Shown: one piece after another, positions 34,019-42,664 of the stretch
Layout: every line of letters begins with the position of its first letter
Position numbering within the stretch: position 1 is the stretch's first letter
DNA from: Myxococcales bacterium
GTDB taxonomy: Bacteria > Myxococcota > UBA727 > GCA-2721815
NCBI GenBank assembly: GCA_002721815.1
Contig: PBLQ01000062.1
Coordinates: forward strand, 1 to 46,296
Reading direction: 5' to 3'
DNA length: 46,296 nt
The notes under the pieces: model-generated
Told to the model about the DNA's origin: nothing
The model's database searches: none
What the model saw: the letters and a program-made list of their open reading frames with translations, nothing else
Position numbers and translations under genes: made by a program

Positions 34019-34993
34019 ATGTCCGTTGAACCCGCTTGGAAAAAGTCATTACGTAAGGCGATCGCCATTAGAACCCCATTGTTTCGGGCTTCCCGTCACA
34101 ATGTTTTTCGATTGGTACATGATTTAGGTGATGACCTTGAGGGTCTGTTCATCGATCATTATGCGGGACATTTACGTTTAGAGGCCCATGATGCCAAATG
34201 GGAGACTGAATGGGATGCCATGCATCAGATGCTGCAAGATGAACTTCCCCATATTCAAAGCATGGTGGCTGTTTCGCGCGATGTTCGTGGAAAAGCACGC
34301 AGCATGCGCACTTTGAGTGGAACGCCGCCATCCTTGGTGGTGGGTTTAGAGAATGGCTGTCGGTTTGCCCTACGCTTGAATGAAGCCGACGCTCTGGGAA
34401 CAGGCTTATTTGCCGATATGCGATTGGTGCGAGAGCGGGTGTTGAGGGAAGCTGGTGGGAAAACGGTGCTCAACCTTTTTGCCCACGCGGGTGGTTTTGG
34501 TGCTGTGGCGGCCGTATCTGGTGCGAAGCGTGTAGACCACGTGGATGCGGCTCGTAAGTGTGCCCCTTGGGCGGCCTTAAACATGGCCCTTAATGGCATC
34601 AACCCAAGGCAGCACCGATTTATGGTGGATGACGCCATCAAAATTTTAAAAAAGGCAGCGAAGAAGACAGCCCAATACGATTTGATTTTGTGTGACCCCC
34701 CCGCCACCGCCATTGCGCCCGACGGCAAACGGTGGACTACCCGTGAGCATTTGGACTTTTATGGGTCCCACTTGGTGACGGCCCTCAAACCTGGTGGTTC
34801 ATTTATGTTTTCCACCAACGATCGCTCTTTATCGGTGTCGCAAATTAAATCCGAGGTGAGCGAAAGTGTCATCTCAACAGAGCGGACCATCAAAAGCATT
34901 GAGGCGTTAACCCTGGGGATTGATTATCCTGAGAAGAAAAACGCTTTGCGTTTAAGACCCATGCGCGGTGTTTGGGTAAGACTGGACGACTAA
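34019..34993 (+). CDS. RlmK/RlmI-type SAM-dependent RNA methyltransferase
   Basis: 324 residues from ATG 34019, chosen because AGAAGG ends 5 nt upstream. The Rossmann methyltransferase core has LNLFAHAGGFGAVAAVSGAK (SAM motif I), an acidic end at VDHVDAARK, and CDPPATAIAPDG (motif IV). The motif following is FMFSTNDRSLS. In the 5-methylcytosine enzyme RlmI the equivalent segment carries the catalytic Cys. Here it is Thr/Asn, as in RlmK, which methylates guanosine N7 in 23S rRNA, so RlmK-like activity fits better. The first 110 residues look like an RNA-binding N-terminal domain. It ends 42 nt inside the HD gene. Confidence 0.85.
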   Translation: MSVEPAWKKSLRKAIAIRTPLFRASRHNVFRLVHDLGDDLEGLFIDHYAGHLRLEAHDAKWETEWDAMHQMLQDELPHIQSMVAVSRDVRGKARSMRTLSGTPPSLVVGLENGCRFALRLNEADALGTGLFADMRLVRERVLREAGGKTVLNLFAHAGGFGAVAAVSGAKRVDHVDAARKCAPWAALNMALNGINPRQHRFMVDDAIKILKKAAKKTAQYDLILCDPPATAIAPDGKRWTTREHLDFYGSHLVTALKPGGSFMFSTNDRSLSVSQIKSEVSESVISTERTIKSIEALTLGIDYPEKKNALRLRPMRGVWVRLDD

Positions 34994-36322
34994 AGACTGT
35001 TTGGATGCTTCCATGGGCGTTCCTTTGTCTTGTCGGTTTTGATGCACGGCTTGCACAATCTTTTTAGCCAAGGTCTTTTGTTCGGGGTCTACGTAGACGT
35101 GGGACATCACCGATGGGTTTTGGTATCGGTGGTACAAAGGCGTGTATTCACCTAAAGGCATCACATTGTGAGACCCCGTTACCACAAAAATAGGAATCAC
35201 AGCATCGCTGTTGCCGTAGTACTTGGACAGCAAACTACGTGACCTGGTATTAATGGCGTCGACCCCTGCCGCTTGAAGCGCTGTCATGATTTCGTTTTGC
35301 GGATCTTCATCAGAGAGAGAAATGTCGGTTTCATCGATCAAGGCATAGGGACGGCGTGCCACGATACGTTCTGCCCATGGGTTTTTAGACCGTCGCAAAA
35401 CATACCAAAGGTCCACGTCATCCAGTTGGATGTATTGTTCCACATCGGCAGGGAGGGCGAACTCACCATCACTCTCTTCGATATAGCGCGCGAGTAATTT
35501 TTCGAAGATGACCGGCGTGTAATGCAAATAAACGCTTGCAAACATGTGATAGCGCGACAGCAAAAAGTCTTCGAAACTAAACATGGCACGACTTTTGATG
35601 CCGAGATAAATACGACCCTCTTTCTGGACGGGTGTCACATTGTCGATGAGCCAGTGGGAATCAAACTTGCCGTAACTAACCCCGCAATAAAAAGAGTCTC
35701 GTTGCAGGTAATCCATGCGGTCAGCGTCGACTTCGGAGGACACCAGTTGTCGCAATACGGGCGCATAGTCGATACCGCCATAACGGTAACGGGTGGTCGG
35801 AACCTGACCGTGAATGAGGTCCACGATGTCCATGGGCGTGATGCCTTCATTCCCGAAGAGCTTGTTGATGGCGTCACCCAAGGCAGAGTGGAGGATGATT
35901 TTAAGGGTGTAGTCTTCGTGGCTGGCTTGACGGTTGGGCTTGTCGCCGCCCAGTTCACCGAGCTTCAATTCTCCCACCTTAGGCATGAGCATTTCGGTGG
36001 TGTGAGACAGGGGCGCGTGACCAATATCGTGGAAGAGAATGGCCAGACGAACCGCTTGTCTGAATCGATTAAGGACGGGGCCTGGGAGATCACCCGTTCT
36101 GAAAAGGCGATCAAAAAGACGTGATGCCACGTGCAGCGCGCCGAGGGAGTGCCCATACCTTGTATGGGTGGCCCCGGGGAACGCTTGGTCTGCAAACCCC
36201 AACTGCTTAATGTTCCGCAGTCTTTGAAACGCCATTTGATCCACCAGGCGAATCTCTTTGGTGTTTAAAGACAGGGTACCGTGAATGGGGTCACGTATGA
36301 CGATGACATCTTTGTTTTGCAT
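34952..36322 (-). CDS. HD-domain phosphohydrolase (dNTPase/SAMHD1-like)
   Basis: I start at ATG 36322, 19 nt after the ssb stop, because the longer frame uses a TTG. The 456-residue product has the HD signature: RYGHSLGALHVA, LFHDIGHAPLSHTTE with the metal His-Asp, SHEDYTL, and SEVDADRMDYLQRD completing the fourth ligand. Proteins of this type (YdhJ/SAMHD1 group) hydrolyse dNTPs or related phosphoesters. Adjacency to ssb is consistent with a link to DNA metabolism. The C-terminus is less conserved. It overlaps the convergent methyltransferase gene by 42 nt. Confidence 0.92.
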   Translation of the reverse strand: MQNKDVIVIRDPIHGTLSLNTKEIRLVDQMAFQRLRNIKQLGFADQAFPGATHTRYGHSLGALHVASRLFDRLFRTGDLPGPVLNRFRQAVRLAILFHDIGHAPLSHTTEMLMPKVGELKLGELGGDKPNRQASHEDYTLKIILHSALGDAINKLFGNEGITPMDIVDLIHGQVPTTRYRYGGIDYAPVLRQLVSSEVDADRMDYLQRDSFYCGVSYGKFDSHWLIDNVTPVQKEGRIYLGIKSRAMFSFEDFLLSRYHMFASVYLHYTPVIFEKLLARYIEESDGEFALPADVEQYIQLDDVDLWYVLRRSKNPWAERIVARRPYALIDETDISLSDEDPQNEIMTALQAAGVDAINTRSRSLLSKYYGNSDAVIPIFVVTGSHNVMPLGEYTPLYHRYQNPSVMSHVYVDPEQKTLAKKIVQAVHQNRQDKGTPMEASKQSLVVQSYPNTAHGS

Positions 36323-36341
36323 GTTTCTCAAGCTTTAAAAG

Positions 36342-36803
36342 TTAAAACGGCACGTCATCGTAAAAATCATCACCGCCACCGCCACCGCCACCGGTGCTGG
36401 GTGCAGCGTTGTTGCCACCAGAGAATCCATCGGGCTTGTTATTGGAGTAGTTGCTTCGGCCTTCACCACTGCCACTGCCCAAAAAGAGAACCTGATTGGC
36501 CACCACTTCAGTGGTGTATTGATCTTGGCCTTCTTTGTTGGTCCATTTGCGGGTCTGCAAACGACCTTCCACGTACACTTGGCGCCCTTTTTTGAGGTAG
36601 TTGCCAACATTGTCGGCGGTTTTGCCGAAACATACGGTTCGCACCCATTCGGTGTGATCAGCCCAGTTGCCGTCTTGGCCTTTGCGGCGCTCGCTCACGG
36701 CCAAGCGCAGGTTGGCCACGGCTGTTCCGCTTTGGCTGTATCGCACTTCTGGATCAGCCCCTAAATTACCGACTAAAATGACTTTATTAATTCCTGATGC
36801 CAT
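36342..36803 (-). CDS. ssb: Single-stranded DNA-binding protein SSB
   Basis: A 153-residue SSB. The OB fold holds [40 protein letters not shown] and [11 protein letters not shown] Gly/Ser/Asn-rich linker follows, and the protein ends in the acidic tip DDVPF, which recruits partner proteins. It starts at ATG 36803 with AGGAG 7 nt upstream. Other replication genes in the window, such as dnaE and rnhA, are not in the same operon. Confidence 0.97.
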   Translation of the reverse strand: MASGINKVILVGNLGADPEVRYSQSGTAVANLRLAVSERRKGQDGNWADHTEWVRTVCFGKTADNVGNYLKKGRQVYVEGRLQTRKWTNKEGQDQYTTEVVANQVLFLGSGSGEGRSNYSNNKPDGFSGGNNAAPSTGGGGGGGDDFYDDVPF

Positions 36804-36880
36804 CTGGATCTCCTTCGCTTAGCACGTCGATTAATTTGGTCGATCCCGGCGCAAAGGTCAACGGGGCATACTCGCTTTAG

Positions 36881-36901
36881 CGGTGATATCACCGTCTTTT
36901 T
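36881..36901 (+). terminator. Palindrome followed by T-run (orphan terminator or operator)
   Basis: CGGTGATATCACCG is a perfect 14-nt palindrome, directly followed by TCTTTTT. On the plus strand this reads as a short hairpin with a U-run, but no plus-strand gene ends upstream: ssb starts on the minus strand at 36803. It could be a terminator of an unseen small RNA, or an operator upstream of ssb. The rest of the 247-nt gap (36804-37050) has no recognisable gene. Confidence 0.35.
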
Positions 36902-37050
36902 AGGCCGCCGCATGACGGGATTTCTGGATGGGGCGCCCATGCTGGCCGGCACGCCTCGAACAGCAGGGGAAAATTATAAATATGGATATAAAACAGGGGC
37001 TTGGGGTGGCACAAGTAGCGCTGTGGCCGCAGAAGGATGGGAAGCGACCC

Positions 37051-37524
37051 TTAACTTTGCCTCATGCGGCTGAAGGGACGGAGCGAGCGCGCGGCCATTT
37101 CCCAATGACTTGGTGGGGAAAGGGCGGCATCCGTCCATGCATCGATCGCGGGAAGAAGAGCAAAATCTCGCTCCAGAAAACGGGGGTGGGGCACTTGTAA
37201 CCAGCTTTGTTTAGAGGTTTTTTCTGCCCACAAAATATCCAGATCCAGGCTTCGAGCGCTGTTTTTGAGTAACCGCACCCGGCCTTGTTTGCGTTCCAGT
37301 TGGTGCAGGGTTTGCCACAAGCGCTCCAAGGATAATGAGGTTTCCAGCAAAACCGCAGCATTGGCGAAAGCTGCGAGGGTCACGCCACCCACAGCAGGGT
37401 TTTCATAGACCGGACTTTGACCCAGCACTTTACTCTCAGGAACATCCAACATCCAAGACAAGGCGGCCTTCACCCGTGTGCTCACCTGGCTACCGCTGCC
37501 GCCTACGCCAACGATGACCTTCAT
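37051..37524 (-). CDS. folK: 2-amino-4-hydroxy-6-hydroxymethyldihydropteridine diphosphokinase FolK
   Basis: FolK makes the pyrophosphorylated pterin used by FolP in folate synthesis. The 157-residue protein has [13 protein letters not shown] with the metal-binding Asp pair and [16 protein letters not shown]. The N-terminal phosphate region reads [20 protein letters not shown], differing from the usual ALGSN motif, so the family is secure but this part has diverged. The 4-nt overlap with rnhA upstream indicates coupling. Other folate genes are distant: the folB-like gene at 21771 and its neighbouring SDR. Confidence 0.92.
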   Translation of the reverse strand: MKVIVGVGGSGSQVSTRVKAALSWMLDVPESKVLGQSPVYENPAVGGVTLAAFANAAVLLETSLSLERLWQTLHQLERKQGRVRLLKNSARSLDLDILWAEKTSKQSWLQVPHPRFLERDFALLPAIDAWTDAALSPPSHWEMAARSLRPFSRMRQS

Positions 37525-37997
37525 TGTGCGCTGTCCAATAGGCTTTGGGCTGCATGACGTGCGGCATCATCAACGCGCTCATTTTCGGGATGACCATCGT
37601 GGGCTTTCACCCATCGCCATTGCAATGTGTGTGGTTTCACGGCTTCGAGGAGGGCTTGCCACAGGTCAGTATTGGCCACAGGCTTTTTTTTGGCATTTCG
37701 CCAATCGTTCCGAATCCAATTGTGAACCCATTCGGTCATGCCTTTTTTGACGTATTGGCTGTCGGTGTAAAGAGTCACGTGACAAGGTTTCTTCAGCGCT
37801 GATAACCCTTGAAGCGCGGCCATGAGTTCCATTCGATTATTGGTGGTGTCTGGCTCGCACCCGTCGATCATTTTTTCGTGGATTTGATCTTTTTGCCGAA
37901 AAAGCAAAAGGGCCGCCCAGCCTCCAGGGCCCGGGTTTCCGAGGCATGAGCCATCGGTGTAAAGTTCGACGGGTGGGAGATGGTTGGACTCACCCAT
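37521..37997 (-). CDS. rnhA: Ribonuclease HI
   Basis: RNase HI removes RNA in RNA-DNA hybrids. The 158-residue protein has the catalytic acidic residues in [34 protein letters not shown], and the active-site [14 protein letters not shown]. Length is normal. It overlaps mgtE upstream by 8 nt and folK downstream by 4 nt, so translation of this group is likely coupled. Confidence 0.97.
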   Translation of the reverse strand: MGESNHLPPVELYTDGSCLGNPGPGGWAALLLFRQKDQIHEKMIDGCEPDTTNNRMELMAALQGLSALKKPCHVTLYTDSQYVKKGMTEWVHNWIRNDWRNAKKKPVANTDLWQALLEAVKPHTLQWRWVKAHDGHPENERVDDAARHAAQSLLDSAQ

Positions 37998-39396
37998 GGG
38001 TCAATGCATCCAAAAAGTAGATGGCCGTGCCCATATAGATACAAATGCCAATGATGTCGTTGACGGTGGTGACAAAGGGACCAGCGGCTACGGCAGGGTC
38101 GATGCCCACTTGTTTCATGCCGGCAGGGGCAATGGCACCTAAGGCCGCAGAGACGGTCATGGCGGCGATCATAGATAAGCCCACAATGACACCCAGGTAA
38201 GCGGGGTCAACGCTATCGCCCACGGGAAAAAAGATATAAGCGAATGCCCCCACCAATAGACCGCAGGCCAAACCCATGATGGCCCCAATGCGCAGTTCTC
38301 GTGAGAATATTTCGGGGATATCGGTGACGTCCAAACGCCCAGTGGCCATTCCCCGCAAAAAGATGGTGGCGCTTTGGGTACCCACGTTACCGCACATGGC
38401 GGTGATTACGGGTACGAAGGCGGCAATGACAATGGCTTTTTCAATCACAGGTTCAAACAAATATATCATGAAGGCCGAGACCAAAGACCCCATGAGGTTG
38501 ATGGCCAACCACGGCAAACGAATCTTTGCCACTGATAATACTTGAGAGCGATACAGGAGTTCTTCGGCACTGGTACCGGCCATGCGCAGGGCATCTTCGT
38601 TCGCCTCATCGGTGATAACATCCACCACATCATCGACCATGATGCGTCCGAGGAATTTCTGGTTCTCATCGACAACTGGCAAAGAAATGAGGTCATATTT
38701 ACGAAAGATTTGTGCCACCGCTTCTTGATCTTCGAGTGGTTTCACGGTGGCCACCGGGGGGACCATAATATCTTGGGCGAGGGTTTGGCCCTTGTGCATG
38801 AGCAAATCCACCACCGGAATCACACCCACCAGGCGCTCTTCTGCGTCCACCACCCAAATAGATAATATTTCTAAATCGTCATCAACGAGCTGTCGAACTT
38901 TGGCGATGGTTTCACTCAGGGTACTCATTTGTGAGACTTGAGCCCGTTCCACTTGCATGATGCCGCCCGCAGAATCTTCGGGCCAAAGAAGCAGGCCCGC
39001 CACATCTTCTCGGTCGGATTGCTCCAAACCGGCCAATGCTTTTTGCTGAAGTTCTTGCGTGGGAAGATCGCCAATCCAATCCGCTGCATCATCGGTTTCC
39101 ATTTCGCGCAGCAGAGGCGTTAACTTCTCTGGTGGGATAAGTTTGAGCAGCGTTTCACGGTCACCTTCATCCAAAAGGGAGATCACTTCGGCTTGCCGAT
39201 CGACTTCTTCAATGAGGCCTAAAAGTCGTGGCCACTCTTCTGCATTGACCGTGAGAATGGCTTCTTTGATATCTGCGGGGTGTCTAATGAGATGAAAGAA
39301 AGTCTTCACCGTATCATCATCGTCCATCAACATGGCGCTGAGATCGTCACTGCCCATCCCGGCAGATTGTGGTGGAAGACTCTCGAAACTTTTCAC
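37990..39396 (-). CDS. mgtE: Magnesium transporter MgtE
   Basis: MgtE is a homodimeric Mg2+ channel gated by cytosolic Mg2+. The 468-residue protein has an N-terminal domain of short helices ([20 protein letters not shown]), two CBS domains (about 160-290: [37 protein letters not shown]), and five membrane helices. The pore helix region includes [20 protein letters not shown] with conserved Asn-Gly and [17 protein letters not shown]. The start is GTG 39396, with AAAGGAG upstream. I found no M-box riboswitch in the 197-nt gap before it. Confidence 0.95.
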   Translation of the reverse strand: MKSFESLPPQSAGMGSDDLSAMLMDDDDTVKTFFHLIRHPADIKEAILTVNAEEWPRLLGLIEEVDRQAEVISLLDEGDRETLLKLIPPEKLTPLLREMETDDAADWIGDLPTQELQQKALAGLEQSDREDVAGLLLWPEDSAGGIMQVERAQVSQMSTLSETIAKVRQLVDDDLEILSIWVVDAEERLVGVIPVVDLLMHKGQTLAQDIMVPPVATVKPLEDQEAVAQIFRKYDLISLPVVDENQKFLGRIMVDDVVDVITDEANEDALRMAGTSAEELLYRSQVLSVAKIRLPWLAINLMGSLVSAFMIYLFEPVIEKAIVIAAFVPVITAMCGNVGTQSATIFLRGMATGRLDVTDIPEIFSRELRIGAIMGLACGLLVGAFAYIFFPVGDSVDPAYLGVIVGLSMIAAMTVSAALGAIAPAGMKQVGIDPAVAAGPFVTTVNDIIGICIYMGTAIYFLDALTHG

Positions 39397-39526
39397 TGCA
39401 GACTCCTTTCTGAGGGGTCTAATTGATCAAGTTTTCAACCAAATGTCTACGGCAAGGATCTATGAAATACAACTAACAGGACAATCTGCTGATTTTGGCC
39501 ATGGAAACCCCGTTCCTGTCAGAATC

Positions 39527-39554
39527 TTGACCCATTAGCCCCCAGCGCTACACT
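39527..39554 (+). promoter_or_regulatory. Predicted sigma-70-type promoter
   Basis: TTGACC (39527-39532) and TACACT (39549-39554) are separated by 16 nt, matching 5 of 6 and 4 of 6 consensus bases. Transcription would start near 39561, 33 nt before the ATG of the membrane gene at 39594, with GGGAG between. The rest of the 39397-39593 gap has no recognisable gene. Confidence 0.5.
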
Positions 39555-39593
39555 GATGCCATCCAATTTTTAGCGTGGGAGTTTCTCAAACAC

Positions 39594-40481
39594 ATGGTTG
39601 CCACTTCCGCTTTTCAAGCCTCCATTGAAAAGATCATGATCGGTGATGATGAACGCTTGAGTGGCCAAGCGCGCTTCGACCAATTCTTGAATCTTTTGGT
39701 CTTTGTTTTGCTGGGGTGTTGGGTTCCCAGCCATTTGTTGATGTCCCCTGATTGGTCCGAACCCAAAGCACCCTTAACCTTGGTTTTCGTACTGGGCTCG
39801 GTGGTTTTTTACTGGGGGGCACCGGTGCGCAGACGGTTGGTATTGGGCGCCCTATTTATGGTGGGGTGTCTTCTGGCCGCCATCGAATTTCCCAATACGC
39901 CGAACCACCGGCTGCTCGAGCTGGTACCTTTGGGTTTGGCCGGTTTGACCTGCTCCCAAAGCGCAGTGGAGCGACGGGTATTTTTCTCTTTTATTCGCAC
40001 ATTCGCTTTGGTGGTTTTGTTTTACGCTGGCGTGCAAAAACTCTTATTGGGAACGTATTTTGAGGGGCAGTACCTGGCCTATAAAACTTACGCCACGCCC
40101 AGTTTTCAAAATGTGGCCCATTTGTGGTGCAGCCAAGCGGAACTTCAATATTTTCAATCTTTGCCCTGGCCTCCCTATGCGGGCTTGACTGGGTTCAAAC
40201 TCAAAACTTGGTATGGCTTGCTCATTTCCAATCTCACTTGGGTGTTAGAATTGGTGTTGCCCTTGTTGGTTGTCTTTTCAGCCAAACGTCAAGTCTGGCT
40301 GGTGATTACCTTGTTGTTTGCCGCCAGTTTTCAATTGGCGGCACTTGAGGCAGAATTCTTTTTAATGATGCTGATTTTGTTGTCATTGTATTTTAATGAT
40401 GCCCACGAAAAGAAGTTGTTCGGTGTGGTGGCTGTTATTTTAGCCGTGAACTTTATGGCTTTTTCGGGGGTGATTTCATGA
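39594..40481 (+). CDS. Multi-pass membrane protein (HTTM-like)
   Basis: A 295-residue protein with about seven to eight hydrophobic helices. RFDQFLNLLVFVLLGCW near the N-terminus and VVLFYAGVQKLLLGTYFEGQ in the middle look like the horizontally transferred transmembrane domain (HTTM) family, related to vitamin K-dependent gamma-carboxylase-type membrane proteins. This is a resemblance judged by eye. GGGAG lies 12 nt before the ATG. Its stop overlaps the start of the next gene by 4 nt, so the two form a coupled pair. Confidence 0.75.
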   Translation: MVATSAFQASIEKIMIGDDERLSGQARFDQFLNLLVFVLLGCWVPSHLLMSPDWSEPKAPLTLVFVLGSVVFYWGAPVRRRLVLGALFMVGCLLAAIEFPNTPNHRLLELVPLGLAGLTCSQSAVERRVFFSFIRTFALVVLFYAGVQKLLLGTYFEGQYLAYKTYATPSFQNVAHLWCSQAELQYFQSLPWPPYAGLTGFKLKTWYGLLISNLTWVLELVLPLLVVFSAKRQVWLVITLLFAASFQLAALEAEFFLMMLILLSLYFNDAHEKKLFGVVAVILAVNFMAFSGVIS

Positions 40482-40879
40482 CGCCCCTAAAAAAACGAAT
40501 CTATTTGGCCTTAGCGGTATTGTTATTGGTGTGGCCTTGGGTGCAGCACAGCATGGTACAGCAGGTTCACATCAACCCGTGGCGCTTTTTCGGCTGGGCC
40601 ATGTACGCCATGCCATCTCCGGGAATTCGCATCGCGGCGGCTGATGACAAAGGCCAAAGGATCGACCTCACACAGCAACCGTTACGGGGCTTTTCTGACA
40701 CTTTCTCGGCGAAACGAATGCATTACGGTGATTTATTGGAGCCTTATGATTTGGCAGATGCTATTTTGGCCGAATACCCCAAAATGCAAAGCGTGTCTTT
40801 GGATGTGTCCACCATTATGTTGGAGCCCGCCACTGGAAACATCAAAGAACGCAAGCAAACCTTTGTTTTTTCCCGTTAG
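40478..40879 (+). CDS. Small membrane-anchored partner protein
   Basis: A 133-residue protein with one N-terminal hydrophobic helix (IYLALAVLLLVWPWV), then a predicted periplasmic domain. NPWRFFGWAMYAMPSPGIRI follows the helix, then beta-type sequence. No known family. Translational coupling (4-nt overlap) to the HTTM-like gene suggests a two-part membrane system. It converges on the O-methyltransferase gene with only 9 nt between. Confidence 0.75.
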   Translation: MTPLKKRIYLALAVLLLVWPWVQHSMVQQVHINPWRFFGWAMYAMPSPGIRIAAADDKGQRIDLTQQPLRGFSDTFSAKRMHYGDLLEPYDLADAILAEYPKMQSVSLDVSTIMLEPATGNIKERKQTFVFSR

Positions 40880-40888
40880 TAAACTGGA

Positions 40889-41521
40889 TTACTTTTTGAG
40901 GGCGAGCATCAATCCGTCACGCAACGGTAAGAGCATGTTGTGCACGCGCTTGTCAGCGTGTACGTGGTCGTTCATGTCAGCCAACGCTTGGTCGCTTTCT
41001 TCTTTTGGATCGAGCACCGAGCCGCTCCAAAGGGCATTGTCCAAAATGATCATGCCCCCAGGTCGTAGCATTTCCAGTAAAGCCTCGTAATAGGCGATGT
41101 AATTCACTTTGTCCGCATCAATAAAAGCGAGATCAATTGGCCCTTGAAGATGTGACAAATGGTCTAACGCCGCCCCTTGTTGAAGTGTGATTTTTTGACC
41201 CCAGTCACTTTGATCAAAAAAGGATTGGGCAAAAGCAGCGTGTTTGCTTTCATATTCCAGGGTGATGACCTCGCCATCGTCGGGGAGGGCCTGGGCCATT
41301 TTGAGACTGCTGTAACCGGTGAAGGTGCCCACTTCCACCACACGTTTCGCACCCGAAAGACGAATCATCAGTTGAAGAAAATTGCCCACCAAATTACCGG
41401 CCAGCATTTGGGGAATTTCCATTTCGGCGTAAGTCCGCTCATGCAGCTCGGCAAAAATGGGATGTTCCGGTTCGGAATGGTTCACGCAGTACTGGTCAAT
41501 GGCTTCGTCGATAAAGTTCAT
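40889..41521 (-). CDS. Class I SAM-dependent O-methyltransferase (CCoAOMT-like)
   Basis: A 210-residue protein with the SAM motif VVEVGTFTGYSSLKMA, the acidic LEYESKHA, LAFIDADKVNYIAYYEALLE and the late DNALWSGSVLDP motif. These mark the cation-dependent O-methyltransferase family that includes catechol and caffeoyl-CoA methyltransferases; the Asp residues in FIDADK and DNALW bind the metal. The substrate cannot be read from sequence. It is 30 nt from the PHA-type gene upstream. Confidence 0.93.
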   Translation of the reverse strand: MNFIDEAIDQYCVNHSEPEHPIFAELHERTYAEMEIPQMLAGNLVGNFLQLMIRLSGAKRVVEVGTFTGYSSLKMAQALPDDGEVITLEYESKHAAFAQSFFDQSDWGQKITLQQGAALDHLSHLQGPIDLAFIDADKVNYIAYYEALLEMLRPGGMIILDNALWSGSVLDPKEESDQALADMNDHVHADKRVHNMLLPLRDGLMLALKK

Positions 41522-41551
41522 CGTTCAATTTCCTTTGATGGCTGGCAGGGG

Positions 41552-41839
41552 TTAACCGTCGCTCAGTGCGGGACCCAAACGTTTTTCAATACTCTTTTTG
41601 AGTCGATCGGCATCCACGCCAGCGGCTTTCGCCATCATCCCAAGTTTGAGGGTCACCACCACTTCAGAATCGGACACATCGATGGAGCCGGAGACGCCTA
41701 AGCCTTTTAAGTCGGCGTGGTGGCCTTTCCATTTGGCTTTGACACCGTACTTGGCCATCATTTCTTGAAAGCCCGCAATTTTTGAAATGGCTTCATCGGG
41801 GCTTAGGGAATGGTTTTGTTGGACAACGACTTTTGCCAT
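41552..41839 (-). CDS. Polyhydroxyalkanoate-system family protein
   Basis: A 95-residue protein that looks like the small PHA_gran_rgn family (PF09650), first noted in polyhydroxyalkanoate clusters: HSLSPDEAISKIAGFQEMMA, YGVKAKWKGHHADLKGLGVS and VVVTLKLGMMAKAAG are its typical blocks. No PHA synthase or phasin is nearby, so a direct role in granules is not supported here. Family assignment is from motif memory. The start is ATG 41839. Confidence 0.82.
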   Translation of the reverse strand: MAKVVVQQNHSLSPDEAISKIAGFQEMMAKYGVKAKWKGHHADLKGLGVSGSIDVSDSEVVVTLKLGMMAKAAGVDADRLKKSIEKRLGPALSDG

Positions 41840-41909
41840 TTGGAACTCCTGCTTTGAAAAAATAGTGGGGCCACGCTACCACAGGAACGACCTGCCCAGA
41901 ACCGTAATC

Positions 41910-42629
41910 TTACTGAGGAAAGAACGTCTTGAAATCAAAGCCTTGCATGCGGGTGATTTTCCAGCGGTCGTTTTCTTTCACCACTTCGATTTGGTAATCT
42001 GCGCTTTCGATGATGACCGCCTTTTCCGCTTTTTGCAGACACACCGCTTTGGTGATGCGCATTTCTCGGTAGTTACCTGGCCAAGACCACGTGAGTACAG
42101 CGCGGTTACCTCGCGTGACCACGTTTTCAATGCGGATTTCGTTCCAATAGGTGTCGCTGGATACGTCTAAGGAGTTGGTCCACGGGTTCGCCCCGTTCCC
42201 GTAGGGGGGCGTATAGCCGGCTTCGTAAATCATTTCTTTGGTACGCAAACGCCGGTGAATCTCGTGACCAATTTTTGTGTAGTTGTCGAGGAAAGCCTGG
42301 GTAAAAAGACCAGAGTCCTTGAGTTGCTGGACACGCAATTCAAAAGCACCTTCATCCAAACCCGTAAAAAAGTCACCACTTTCGGTGTGTGGGAAGTCAA
42401 CACTGACGCCTTGGGTGTGGTACCACTTATAAAGTTGACGCACGGCACTTTTGATGTCGGCTTCGTCTTGTTGGCACTGGGGGTCGGGGGCCGGAGCCGC
42501 TGCAGGTTGTCCTTGCGTAACTTGTTTATCTTGCAGGTCAGGCTTTTTTTGCATGACGGCTTTTTGGTGGCACCCCCCAAAGCCCAGCAATAGAAAAAGA
42601 AATACGAGCGAATGTAAATGTTTCATCAT
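41910..42629 (-). CDS. Predicted lipoprotein, unknown function
   Basis: A 239-residue protein with lipobox FGGC after a hydrophobic signal (MMKHLHSLVFLFLLLGFGGC). A Lys/Gln/Pro/Ala-rich linker precedes one folded domain: SAVRQLYKWYHTQGVSVDFP, DEGAFELRVQQLKDSGLFTQ and WKITRMQGFDFKTFF. The overall shape resembles the DUF3828-type family of secreted proteins, tentatively. AAGGA lies upstream of both start Mets. It sits 70 nt from the PHA-type gene on the same strand and 35 nt from glmS. Confidence 0.72.
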   Translation of the reverse strand: MMKHLHSLVFLFLLLGFGGCHQKAVMQKKPDLQDKQVTQGQPAAAPAPDPQCQQDEADIKSAVRQLYKWYHTQGVSVDFPHTESGDFFTGLDEGAFELRVQQLKDSGLFTQAFLDNYTKIGHEIHRRLRTKEMIYEAGYTPPYGNGANPWTNSLDVSSDTYWNEIRIENVVTRGNRAVLTWSWPGNYREMRITKAVCLQKAEKAVIIESADYQIEVVKENDRWKITRMQGFDFKTFFPQ

Positions 42630-42664
42630 ATTTCCTTTATTGCCGTAGATGTCTGAGGCGGGCC

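Noticed and set aside
35522-36124. 200-residue plus-strand frame inside the HD-domain gene
   Set aside because: Antisense to conserved HD motifs; no domain or ribosome site supports it.
36928-37200. Plus-strand 90-residue frame in the gap before folK
   Set aside because: Its second half is antisense to folK and it has no domain or convincing start signal.
39397-39593. M-box Mg2+ riboswitch before mgtE
   Set aside because: I looked for the characteristic conserved loops on the minus strand and did not find them.
41177-41701. 174-residue plus-strand frame over the O-methyltransferase and PHA-type genes
   Set aside because: Opposes two well-supported genes and crosses their boundary without any known domain.
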